Positions 1 to 6,134 are shown, counted from the first letter of the stretch. The stretch: 6,134 bases of DNA from Hyphomicrobiales bacterium (GCA_030600135.1 JAUVMS010000218.1:1-6134), one strand, 5' to 3'. A program made the numbers and translations. Notes: generated by a model from the sequence alone, not told the origin.

Positions 1-1085
1 ACCCAAAAAGGCCCTTCGGGGGCGTGCTCGGGCTCTTTCTCGACGGCGGCCTGGGACAACCGGTCGAGCGTTATCGCCATGAGAACGATCGCAATGCCGA
101 TTTCGAAAGCTTGCCCGATGCGTAGCGACTGGAGACGGAACAGGAGGTCATGGCCAAGGCCCTTGGCGCCGATAAAGGCGGAAATGACGACCATCGCGAG
201 ACACTGCATGATGACCTGGTTGACACCAACCATGAGTGCGTGACGGGCGGCCGGAATTTCGACTTTCCAGATCATCTGGAACCGCGTGCACCCGGCCATC
301 TCACCGGCTTCCTTGACCTCTTTCGACACGCCCTCGAGACCAAGGAGAGTGAGACGGGTCATTGGTGGAATGGCGAATATTATCGTCGCAATCGTACCGG
401 CTTTGTGGCCGACACCGATAAAAACGGCGACGGGGATCAGGTAGGAGAAGTGGGGCAGGGACTGGAGAATGTTGAGAAACGGTACCAGGATGGAGTTGAA
501 CCAGCGGGACCTATTGCCCGCAATACCGAGCAGAAGCCCGATGATCGCCGCAATTGGCGCGGCCACGAGGACCGTGGAGAGCGTGATCATGGAGAGCTTC
601 CACTTGCCGAAGAACGCCATGTAGGTCACGCAACCTCCGGCAAGCGCCGCGAGACCGGGTCCGCGCAGATACCAGCCGTAGACGGCGGCCAGTCCGGCGA
701 TCATGACCCACGGGAATGGGTTTATCGTCACCTCTCCCCAACCCGGCACATTGAAGGGGGCAAAACCCGTGATCAGCAGCCCTTCGACGAGATCAAGCGG
801 GTAGTTCACCAGATCGGCAATGGCACGTGTCAGGTCTTTGAACGTGTAGCCGAAGAGAAACGGTTCTCGCCGCAGAAATTTCACTATGGCGTTGATCCAG
901 TCGATGAAGGGGATCGTCCACGAACTGGGAGGTGTCACGGCCCAAGCCGGGAGCACGCTTCGCATTAAGACGAGTGCAAAAAAGGGCGTCGCAACAAACA
1001 GAGCAATCAGCCACCCTGGCAATCCTCTCGCTTCGGATTGAATGGTGATGGCCGTTGCGGCATCGGTGGCATCAACTGAAGCCAT
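1..1085 (-). CDS. proW: Quaternary-amine ABC transporter permease (ProW/TmoW-like), 3' end cut by window edge
   Basis: Inner-membrane permease subunit of a binding-protein-dependent importer for proline/glycine betaine-type compounds. Reading the minus strand from ATG at 1085 gives 361 residues, still open at base 1. Visible parts: a hydrophilic N-terminus, a membrane segment at about 24-44, hydrophobic segments near 125-140, 165-190, 198-225, 229-245, 288-305 and 327-340, and the ATPase-contact (EAA) loop at about 259-283 (EAGEMAGCTRFQ, then VEIP). It is followed by ISAFIGAKGLG and LDRLSQA, both typical of ProW proteins. Residues 206-220 read ILQSLPHFSYLIPVA, unlike the MQT-P-FVYLVP of classical ProW. 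The start is fixed by an in-frame TAA four codons upstream and a GGAGGA ribosome site. It lies 103 bases downstream of the ATPase gene on the same strand. LDRLSQA is normally near the C-terminus of single-length ProW, but a polar stretch then PFW follows, so a second membrane half could lie outside the window. The exact substrate cannot be told from the sequence. Confidence 0.93.
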   Translation of the reverse strand, partial: MASVDATDAATAITIQSEARGLPGWLIALFVATPFFALVLMRSVLPAWAVTPPSSWTIPFIDWINAIVKFLRREPFLFGYTFKDLTRAIADLVNYPLDLVEGLLITGFAPFNVPGWGEVTINPFPWVMIAGLAAVYGWYLRGPGLAALAGGCVTYMAFFGKWKLSMITLSTVLVAAPIAAIIGLLLGIAGNRSRWFNSILVPFLNILQSLPHFSYLIPVAVFIGVGHKAGTIATIIFAIPPMTRLTLLGLEGVSKEVKEAGEMAGCTRFQMIWKVEIPAARHALMVGVNQVIMQCLAMVVISAFIGAKGLGHDLLFRLQSLRIGQAFEIGIAIVLMAITLDRLSQAAVEKEPEHAPEGPFW

Positions 1086-1188
1086 ACTGCCTTATCCTCC
1101 ACGACACTCGTTGCCATGTCGATCCAAGACGCGACCTTTTGCATCGACACTGGATCGGACGGGGCGCTGAACTCATAATCACTCCGTT
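1086..1188 (-). other. Intercistronic spacer between ATPase and permease genes
   Basis: 103 bases separate the ATPase stop from the permease start. The spacer contains a perfect 7-base inverted repeat, CGATCCA at 1120-1126 and TGGATCG at 1151-1157, with a 24-base loop. An alternative pairing is TGTCGAT (1117-1123) with ATCGACA (1143-1149). There is no T-run, so it does not look like a terminator; a transcript structure that sets relative expression of the two genes is possible. A 34-codon minus-strand frame begins at ATG 1176 with GGAG just upstream and ends at 1072, overlapping the permease start out of frame. Its product is arginine-rich and unlike anything I recognise, so I do not call it a gene. 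Confidence 0.4.
1095..1100 (-). promoter_or_regulatory. Ribosome binding site of the permease gene
   Basis: On the minus strand GGAGGA lies nine bases before the ATG at 1085. An in-frame TAA lies between it and the ATG, so no longer N-terminus is possible in this frame. Confidence 0.7.
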
Positions 1189-2211
1189 TCAGTTTCCTTT
1201 GCCAAACAACGTATCGAGAACCCTGCTGCGCCTTATGGCACCGATCGTATTGCCTTGCTCGTCCACCACTCTGTTGGGCCCACTCGAGGTCAGAATTGCG
1301 TGCGCGACGTCGTGCAGTTTTTCGTCGTGCCTCAATCCTTCTCCAACCATTTCCATGCTGTCGACCGCTTCCATGAGGCTGCCCACGGTGAGCAGCTTGT
1401 CGCGGGGGATATCCTTGGTGAATTCGGCTACGTAATCCGTCGCCGGCGACGTGATGATTTCTTCCGGTGTGCCAAGCTGGTCGATGCCGCCCTCGAACAT
1501 GATCGCGACCCGGTCGGCGAGGCGGATCGCTTCGTCGAAGTCGTGAGTGATAAAGACGATTGTTTTCTTCAACATGCTCTGGAGGCGGAGGAACTCGTCC
1601 TGCATCTCGCGACGAATAAGCGGGTCGAGAGCAGAAAACGGTTCGTCGAGAAACCAGACGTCTGGTTCGACCGCAAGTGAGCGAGCAATACCGACGCGCT
1701 GTTGCTGTCCTCCGGACAGTTCGCGCGGGTAATATTTTTCCCTGCCATCGAGACCGACCAACTCAATCATCTCGCGCGCACGTGTCTCGCGATTGGCCCG
1801 ACCGACGCCCTGCACTTCGAGTGGGAAGGCGACGTTTTCTAGAACCGTACGGTTCGGTAGAAGCGCGAAATGCTGGAAGACCATGCCCATCTTGTGGCGC
1901 CGAATATCGATGAGCTCCTTCGGTGAGGCGTTGAGCAGATCGCGACCTTCAAAGAAAATCTCCCCCGCTGTTGGATCAACGAGGCGCGATAGACAGCGCA
2001 CCAACGTCGACTTGCCCGAACCAGACAGCCCCATGATGATCAGGATTTCGCCGGCATGGACGTCGAACGTGGCATTGCGCACAGCCGGTATGAAGCCAGT
2101 TCCTTTGATTTCATCCAGACTCGGTGGGACATCGCGTGATTGGAGGTAGGCCTTTGGGTCGGGCCCGTAAAGTTTCCAGACGTGCTGGCAGCTCAGGATC
2201 GCTTCGTTCAA
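1189..2211 (-). CDS. proV: Quaternary-amine ABC transporter ATP-binding protein (ProV/TmoV-like)
   Basis: Cytoplasmic ATPase that powers uptake of a betaine-type or methylated-amine substrate together with the permease downstream. From a TTG start at 2211 the protein has 340 residues. Motifs in order: Walker A GLSGSGKST at 61-69, Q-loop glutamine at 113 in MVFQHF, signature LSGGQQQRV at 165-173, Walker B VWFLDEP at 185-191 (Asp189, Glu190), D-loop SALD at 193-196, and switch histidine 223 in ITHD. DPLIRREMQDEF after the D-loop is typical of the ProV/OpuA group. The tail (about 278-336) holds roughly one CBS-like unit, whereas E. coli ProV (about 400 residues) has two. TTG is chosen because GGAGG sits five bases before it, the protein then begins with NEAILSCQHVWKLYG as expected for the family, and the in-frame extension to ATG at 2379 (56 more residues) is low-complexity and unlike the family. 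The family is certain; the substrate is inferred. Confidence 0.94.
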   Translation of the reverse strand: MNEAILSCQHVWKLYGPDPKAYLQSRDVPPSLDEIKGTGFIPAVRNATFDVHAGEILIIMGLSGSGKSTLVRCLSRLVDPTAGEIFFEGRDLLNASPKELIDIRRHKMGMVFQHFALLPNRTVLENVAFPLEVQGVGRANRETRAREMIELVGLDGREKYYPRELSGGQQQRVGIARSLAVEPDVWFLDEPFSALDPLIRREMQDEFLRLQSMLKKTIVFITHDFDEAIRLADRVAIMFEGGIDQLGTPEEIITSPATDYVAEFTKDIPRDKLLTVGSLMEAVDSMEMVGEGLRHDEKLHDVAHAILTSSGPNRVVDEQGNTIGAIRRSRVLDTLFGKGN

Positions 2212-2216
2212 CGTTT

Positions 2217-2221
2217 CCTCC
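2217..2221 (-). promoter_or_regulatory. Ribosome binding site that fixes a TTG start for the ATPase gene
   Basis: GGAGG on the minus strand is five bases before TTG at 2211-2209. This is the strongest Shine-Dalgarno match at any candidate start of this gene and argues against the upstream in-frame ATG at 2379. Confidence 0.7.
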
Positions 2222-2321
2222 CAATCGGGGCCGATGGCGCGTCGTTGGCCAGTGAATAGACGCCAGATCGATGCTCGGACCGTGCTTCGATTCCAGCGAG
2301 TGCGGAGACCGGGCGGAAATT

Positions 2322-2346
2322 GTGGTGCCGGGGGACAGTGGTGCCG
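2322..2346. repeat. 9-base direct repeat in the leader of the ATPase gene
   Basis: GTGGTGCCG occurs at 2322-2330 and again at 2338-2346, a 16-base period. GGCCACCAC at 2371-2379 is a partial inverted copy (of GTGGTGGCC). It may be a protein-binding array or chance in GC-rich DNA. Confidence 0.3.
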
Positions 2347-2405
2347 TAATACGCAGCTGGCTCGCCAACTGGCCACCACTCAGACCCCTCAGCCCAGGTA
2401 GGGCG

Positions 2406-2421
2406 CAGTGCCGCCGCACTG
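2406..2421. repeat. Perfect 6-bp stem, 4-base loop hairpin
   Basis: CAGTGC (2406-2411) pairs with GCACTG (2416-2421) around the loop CGCC. On the minus strand another CAGTG lies just upstream (complement of 2434-2438). There is no T-run, so it is not a standard terminator. It could be a structured part of the transporter mRNA leader, about 195 bases before the start codon. Confidence 0.35.
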
Positions 2422-2553
2422 TACCCCCGCCTCACTGCAAGGTGCCCGTCCCGTCGACCGGTACAAATCTGCCACGCAATACACGTCCCGCGCCGGGCCG
2501 TTGTTCTTCTCGCCATGCGACCTTCCGGACAGCACGAGTCACTATGCGTCAAT

Positions 2554-2618
2554 AATGTGAACGACGATCGCAGTGAAAGAGAATGGAACTTTTGGGCTTG
2601 TGTCATTTTGTTCACAAT
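2554..2618. promoter_or_regulatory. Inverted repeat with TorR-box-like core upstream of the transporter genes
   Basis: TGTGAAC at 2556-2562 and its exact reverse complement GTTCACA at 2610-2616 are 47 bases apart, in the most AT-rich part of the gap. Written in the same sense the two sites are CGTTCACATT (complement of 2554-2563) and TGTTCACAAT (2609-2618), sharing GTTCACA-T. The E. coli TorR box as I recall it is CTGTTCATAT, which shares the TGTTCA core with the second site and GTTCA with the first. The arrangement here is inverted rather than direct, so this is only a candidate operator. Its place, downstream of torT and upstream of the ATPase gene, fits control of the transporter. Confidence 0.3.
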
Positions 2619-2637
2619 TGGGCCTGCGGGCCTAATT
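2616..2637 (-). terminator. Possible weak terminator hairpin after torT
   Basis: AATTGGGCC (2616-2624) faces GGCCTAATT (2629-2637) with loop TGCG: a nine-position stem with one imperfect pair, which would be A-C in the minus-strand RNA. It starts 54 bases past the torT stop. The 3' side is AATTGTG rather than a real T-run, so termination would be weak. It touches the GTTCACA repeat by one base. Confidence 0.3.
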
Positions 2638-2691
2638 CGCGCGCCGTCGCGGTTGCATCTCTGCCCCTGTTGATTGAGGCGTCCCTGTCGG

Positions 2692-3771
2692 TCAGTTGAC
2701 GGTGAAGGTTGGACGAAACGTTGCCGGGGCAAGCGAACCGTCCGTGCCAATGCGGTCGACGTTTTCGGTGTCCACCAGCACAATTGCCGGACCTGCATGC
2801 TTGATCTCAATTCGGCCCTCGAGCACACGCACCGCCTGTTCGATACCAAGCTCACCCTGGACCACCGGAAAGTCCGTTGGCGCCGCAAGAATGCGGCCTC
2901 GCTTGAGACCACGGTAAACGGCATGGGTAAAGTAGTCGGAAAGGATTTTGATCCTGTCGGTCAGGCCGCGTGATCGGAGCACGCTCACTGCTGCCTCCGC
3001 GGTAACGGCGCTGCCGACAATATAGTCGATGTTCGCTTGTGTTTCCTCCAACGCCTCTTCGATCAGTATCAATTGTATTTCCTTGCCGGTGTCACCGTAT
3101 TTCGTCACCACGATCTCCGCCGAGCTGGCGGCCAGCGCTCCGCGAAAACCCTCCTCGACAAATGGAACCCAGCCTGATCCCGTCGGCCCGGGAAACCAGG
3201 CAATTCTGACCGGCGGTGAACCCTTGGGATGGCGGCGGGCGAGGTAGGCACCAATTTTTGCCCCCATGGTGACCCACGAGACCCCGGTCTTGGCGGACAC
3301 ATGAGGATCGGCAATATCATTGACGACAGCGACCACCGGTATGCGCTCGGCGATCTTCTTGATGGTCGGTGTCAGGCCTTGAAAGCTCACCGTGCCGACC
3401 ACGAGAATATCGGTGTCCTTGGCGGTGCAATCGTTGATCTGCCTGATCTGGCGCTCGAGATTCGGGTAGCCACCAGCTTCCACCACTCGTAGCGCGACAC
3501 CGAGGCGCTTGGCCTCTTGCACCATGCCGTGATTGACACTCAGCCAGTAGGCATCCTTGAGATGGGGATAGGAAGCGCATATCCGCCACTTCCTGGACGC
3601 GCGTTTGAGCGGAACGTAGTGAATCGTGCGAGATGCGCTGCGGTAGTCGAATGGCGTCTTCCAAGTCTCCAATTTCCAAACTCGTTCCTCGCCACGTCCT
3701 GACATCTCCCCCACTGCAAAAAATGCAAGCGCACCAAGTCCGGCTGCAACTGCCAAGCGTCCTACAATCAT
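2692..3771 (-). CDS. torT: TorT-family periplasmic TMAO-sensing binding protein
   Basis: Exported type I periplasmic binding protein of 359 residues that in E. coli binds TMAO and presents it to the TorS sensor domain. The N-terminus (MIVGR then a hydrophobic run to about residue 21) is a signal peptide or anchor. Several stretches parallel E. coli TorT as I recall it: WRICASYPHLKDAYWLS at 62-78 (E. coli WKLCALYPSLKDSYWLS), EAGGY at 98-102, GVSW at 163-166 (E. coli GVPW), a GFRGAL segment near 208, VYRGLKRGR at 285-293, VVQGELGIEQAVR at 303-315, and SLAPATFRP at 346-354. The aromatic residues of the KDAYW, GGY and GVSW motifs are the expected cage for the trimethylammonium group; this is inferred from the family. 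The ATG at 3771 is the first possible start after an in-frame TAG, and no clear Shine-Dalgarno precedes it. It is divergent from torS, as in E. coli. The ligand could be a related methylated amine. Confidence 0.93.
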   Translation of the reverse strand: MIVGRLAVAAGLGALAFFAVGEMSGRGEERVWKLETWKTPFDYRSASRTIHYVPLKRASRKWRICASYPHLKDAYWLSVNHGMVQEAKRLGVALRVVEAGGYPNLERQIRQINDCTAKDTDILVVGTVSFQGLTPTIKKIAERIPVVAVVNDIADPHVSAKTGVSWVTMGAKIGAYLARRHPKGSPPVRIAWFPGPTGSGWVPFVEEGFRGALAASSAEIVVTKYGDTGKEIQLILIEEALEETQANIDYIVGSAVTAEAAVSVLRSRGLTDRIKILSDYFTHAVYRGLKRGRILAAPTDFPVVQGELGIEQAVRVLEGRIEIKHAGPAIVLVDTENVDRIGTDGSLAPATFRPTFTVN

Positions 3772-3826
3772 GAAGCCAACTATGATGCATGTTGCGGCAA
3801 AATACTATCAATTGTACTGTCTGGAG
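3772..3826. promoter_or_regulatory. Very short divergent torT-torS start region
   Basis: Only 55 bases separate the torT ATG from the preferred torS ATG (10 bases if torS starts at 3782). It is AT-rich relative to its flanks. Neither gene has a well-spaced ribosome site: GGAG abuts the ATG at 3827 with no spacer, and only GAAG precedes 3782. Any promoters must overlap each other or lie inside the opposite gene. I see no clear -35/-10 pair. Confidence 0.35.
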
Positions 3827-6134
3827 ATGTTCTCGCGGATTGGAATTGCCGGCCGCCTTTTTCTTGCGTTCGTCTGCATCGCTGCGCTGTCTTTGGTGAC
3901 GGGTGGGCTCGGCTGGTTCATCCTCCGCAATGTGGAAATCGCGCAGAACACCATTGTTGAGCGTGCTATGCCGGCGGTCGCCCATGCCCGCGAGATTGCA
4001 GAAGTTGCCAACCAAATCATTGTCCGGGCACCGCTGCTGACCAACGCCCGATCCCACGTCGCGCGCGAAGAAACCGCGTCGACCCTGTTCCGTCAGGCAA
4101 ATACGCTTCAGGACATTCTCGATCAGGTCCGCCGCTATGGTTATGACGACAAGCGTATCGACGATCTCGTCAGTTCGGCCGGATTGTTGACGAGAAATCT
4201 TCGCGAGCTGAACAAGCTGGGCGCCAGTCGGTTCGATCTCAAGCGGGAATTCTCGCAATCAGTGCAACAATCAATTGCGGCCGCGCAGAGTCTTGCCGAT
4301 CTTTCCGAAACATTGGTCGCGAACGCCACCATGGGGCTCACCGCTGTTATCTCAAACCTCTATGAGCTGGTGGAACCGGGTACGCGGATCAAGGAAACCA
4401 TGGAGGCATTGGACCGGCTGACAGAAGTGGATCAGTTCCTGCTTGAACGCATGTTCGAGTTAAGGCTGCGTGCCTCCCAACTTGCGCTGCTGGTGAACCA
4501 GTTGGAGCGGGCAGGCAGTGCTCGCGAAATCGTTGAAATAGCGACCGATTTCGCCAACCACATGGGTATTCTCAAGCGCCGGCTCCATTTCATTTCCGAC
4601 CCAGCCCGAAACAGCCAGGCGAGCGGTTTCCTGAACGAGCTGAGCGAGGCTTCGCAGCCTGGCAAGTCCAACATTTTTGCGGCCAAGCGCAATATTCTCA
4701 AAGCCAATCAGGCCATTTACGAACTCACGGCTCGCAATCGCTCCTTGTCGGAGCGACTGAGTTCCACGGTTCTCGATCTCGTGGCGCGGTCACAGTCGCT
4801 GGCGGACCATGCGGCGGTCGAGGCCCAGGATGCGGTTCAAACCGGGCTCGTCATGCTCATGATCCAATCGTTCGGAATTATCTCCGTCGCCGGCCTCATC
4901 ATATGGCTCTACGTTAGTGGACAGGTTATTCGTCGACTCCAGGCCCTCGCTGGCGTCATGCAGAAGCTGGCCGAGGGCAGCCTCGATGTCCAGGTTGACA
5001 CGAGCGGCAGTGATGAACTCTCCGAGATGGCTGAAACGGTCCAGGTGTTCAAGGAGCAGGCCATCGTCAAACGCCAGCTGGAGAAGGAGCGAGACCGTAC
5101 CGAGGCTGAGTTGCGACGCCACAAGACCAAGCTGGAACAGATCGTCACCGCGCGCACGGCACAGCTTTCGGAGGCAAATGCGCGGCTGCAGGACGAGGTC
5201 GCGCTTCACACGGTCGCTCGCGAGAGAGCCGAGCAGGCCAGCAAGACAAAATCAGAGTTCCTTGCCGCCATGAGCCACGAGATCCGCACTCCCATGAACG
5301 GTATTTTGGGGATGCTGCGCATCCTCGAGGACGGCCCTCTGGCAGACGAGCAGCGCGACCGCCTGGCCGTCATCCGCTCGTCGAGCCAGACACTCAACGG
5401 CATTCTGAATGATATTCTGGACTATTCGAAAATCGAGTCCGGTGAAATCCAGATCAACGACGTCGATTTCGATCTCGCTCAGCTGATCGAGGATATCGTG
5501 GTTTTGATGCGCTTTCGCGCAGCTGAAAGAAACAACGACCGTCTCGAGTCCGTGGTTTCTGACGATTTACCTGCGGTTCTGCGATGCGACGCAAACAAGT
5601 TGAGCCAGGTGCTGCTCAATCTGATCGGAAATGGCCTCAAATTCACCGATGATGGGGTGGTTCGCCTCAAGGTCTCGCGTGTCGATGGAGCGGGCCCGGG
5701 CAAAATTGCGGTGAGATTCGAGGTCGAGGATAGTGGAATTGGTATCGAGCAGGGCGACCAGGAGCGCTTGTTTGAAGCTTTCTATCAATCACGGCGGCGC
5801 ACGTGCTGCTTTCGTGGTGGGACCGGTCTCGGGCTGGCAATCTGCAAACGCCTCGTTGCGGCGATGGGGGGCAATATTCAGGTCGAAAGCAAGCCTGGCA
5901 GAGGAAGCCGCTTTTGGTTCACCTTGCACTTGCGCGAGGGCGACGGCGAAGTACTGAACCGCGCCAAGCTGGAATTACCGGACCGAGTGCACAAACGCGA
6001 TGAGCTGTCCTTGCTTCTCGTGGAGGATAATGACGTCAATGCCATCGTGGCACAGACGCTGCTTGAGAAAATGGGCCACAATGTCATGCACGTCTCGTCC
6101 GGCGAGGAGGCCGTCGAGCTTGCTCGCGAGGAGA
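3827..6134 (+). CDS. torS: TorS-family hybrid sensor histidine kinase, 3' end cut by window edge
   Basis: Inner-membrane sensor kinase that reads TorT-bound TMAO and starts a phosphorelay. 769 residues are visible. Order: short N-terminus and first membrane segment (about 8-28); helical periplasmic sensor domain (about 30-338) with LYELVE, EALDRL and MFELRLRASQ (ELRLRA at 211-216) like E. coli TorS; second membrane segment (341-363); HAMP linker (about 364-415); coiled coil (about 416-470); H-box AMSHEIRTPMNGILGM with phospho-accepting His484; N-box LLNLIGNGLKF with Asn598 and Asn602; G1 EDSGIGI with Asp635; G2 GGTGLGLAI from 664; then the start of a receiver domain, LLLVEDND (Glu733, Asp734). 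The receiver aspartate and the Hpt domain expected in TorS lie beyond the edge. The start at 3827 (MFSRIGIAGRLFLAF) is chosen because it matches the TorS N-terminus; in-frame ATGs at 3782 and 3785 would add 15 or 14 residues. The ATP lid (655-663) is unusual. torR would be expected nearby but is not visible. Confidence 0.93.
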   Translation, partial: MFSRIGIAGRLFLAFVCIAALSLVTGGLGWFILRNVEIAQNTIVERAMPAVAHAREIAEVANQIIVRAPLLTNARSHVAREETASTLFRQANTLQDILDQVRRYGYDDKRIDDLVSSAGLLTRNLRELNKLGASRFDLKREFSQSVQQSIAAAQSLADLSETLVANATMGLTAVISNLYELVEPGTRIKETMEALDRLTEVDQFLLERMFELRLRASQLALLVNQLERAGSAREIVEIATDFANHMGILKRRLHFISDPARNSQASGFLNELSEASQPGKSNIFAAKRNILKANQAIYELTARNRSLSERLSSTVLDLVARSQSLADHAAVEAQDAVQTGLVMLMIQSFGIISVAGLIIWLYVSGQVIRRLQALAGVMQKLAEGSLDVQVDTSGSDELSEMAETVQVFKEQAIVKRQLEKERDRTEAELRRHKTKLEQIVTARTAQLSEANARLQDEVALHTVARERAEQASKTKSEFLAAMSHEIRTPMNGILGMLRILEDGPLADEQRDRLAVIRSSSQTLNGILNDILDYSKIESGEIQINDVDFDLAQLIEDIVVLMRFRAAERNNDRLESVVSDDLPAVLRCDANKLSQVLLNLIGNGLKFTDDGVVRLKVSRVDGAGPGKIAVRFEVEDSGIGIEQGDQERLFEAFYQSRRRTCCFRGGTGLGLAICKRLVAAMGGNIQVESKPGRGSRFWFTLHLREGDGEVLNRAKLELPDRVHKRDELSLLLVEDNDVNAIVAQTLLEKMGHNVMHVSSGEEAVELAREE

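Larger units (their letters stand above)
2212..2691. other. Gene-poor control region between torT and the transporter ATPase gene
   Basis: About 480 bases lie between the torT stop and the ATPase start, both on the minus strand. No recognisable protein or RNA gene is present. The part next to torT (about 2550-2620) is richer in A and T and carries an inverted repeat. The part next to the ATPase gene is GC-rich with a hairpin and direct repeats. A minus-strand frame from ATG 2606 to a TGA at 2208 (132 residues) is open, but it is rich in Arg, Ser and Trp, shows little third-position bias and matches no family I know. I could not identify a convincing sigma-70 or sigma-54 promoter by eye, though the region is the natural place for the transporter promoter. 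Confidence 0.5.

Noticed and set aside
150..968. Long plus-strand open frame antisense to the permease gene
   Set aside because: It is the antisense shadow of a clear ProW-like permease; its product is rich in Arg, Asp, Gly and His and resembles no family.
1072..1176. 34-codon minus-strand frame with GGAG upstream, between the ATPase and permease genes
   Set aside because: Very short, arginine-rich, no recognised family, and overlapping the permease start out of frame; mentioned in the spacer entry only.
2556..2572. CRP-like site starting with TGTGA
   Set aside because: The second half-site TCACA is not present at the required six-base spacing; only TCGCA is found, at seven bases.
2584..2599. 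Sigma-54 promoter-like TGGAAC...GGCT
   Set aside because: The GG and GC elements are nine rather than ten bases apart and the -24 element is imperfect.
2208..2924. Long minus-strand frame spanning the torT end and the intergenic gap
   Set aside because: Its first half is an out-of-frame shadow of the torT coding sequence; only the portion from 2606 is outside a gene and that was reported as a weak candidate.
3317..4258. Minus-strand frame of 313 codons across the torT-torS junction
   Set aside because: It runs antisense to torS and out of frame through torT, both of which match known families along their length.
1..6134. CRISPR arrays, insertion sequences, tRNA or rRNA genes
   Set aside because: None of the expected repeat, transposase or RNA sequence patterns were seen by eye.

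Overview
This window is GC-rich DNA that reads like a proteobacterial chromosome, most probably an alphaproteobacterium (inferred from base composition and protein style, not from a marker gene). It holds four protein-coding genes. Two form part of a quaternary-amine (proline/glycine betaine/TMAO type) ABC importer. The other two form a TorT/TorS-type sensor pair for trimethylamine N-oxide (TMAO).

Left half, minus strand: an ATPase gene (proV-like, 1189-2211) is followed downstream by a permease gene (proW-like, 1085 to beyond base 1). They are 103 bases apart and look like one operon. The permease runs off the left edge. No substrate-binding protein gene is visible; it may lie beyond the left edge. 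Upstream of the ATPase is a gene-poor stretch of about 480 bases (2212-2691). It contains an AT-richer patch with an inverted repeat, a GC hairpin, a pair of 9-base direct repeats and a weak terminator-like hairpin. It is the likely control region of the transporter.

Right half: torT (2692-3771, minus strand) encodes an exported periplasmic binding protein of the TorT family. torS (3827 to beyond 6134, plus strand) encodes a large hybrid sensor kinase of the TorS family, cut by the right edge inside its receiver domain. The two genes are divergent with only 55 bases or fewer between their starts, the same divergent torS/torT arrangement known in Escherichia coli.

How they may work together: in E. 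coli, TorT binds TMAO in the periplasm, docks on the TorS sensor domain and drives a phosphorelay to the response regulator TorR, which activates the TMAO reductase operon torCAD. Here no torR, torC, torA or torD is visible. The neighbour is an uptake system whose permease and ATPase resemble quaternary-amine transporters, a group that includes the TMAO importer TmoXVW of marine alphaproteobacteria. The working inference is that this sensor may control, or at least be co-located with, uptake of TMAO or a related methylated amine rather than TMAO respiration. An inverted repeat upstream of the ATPase gene has a core similar to the E. coli TorR box and is the most testable link between the two halves.
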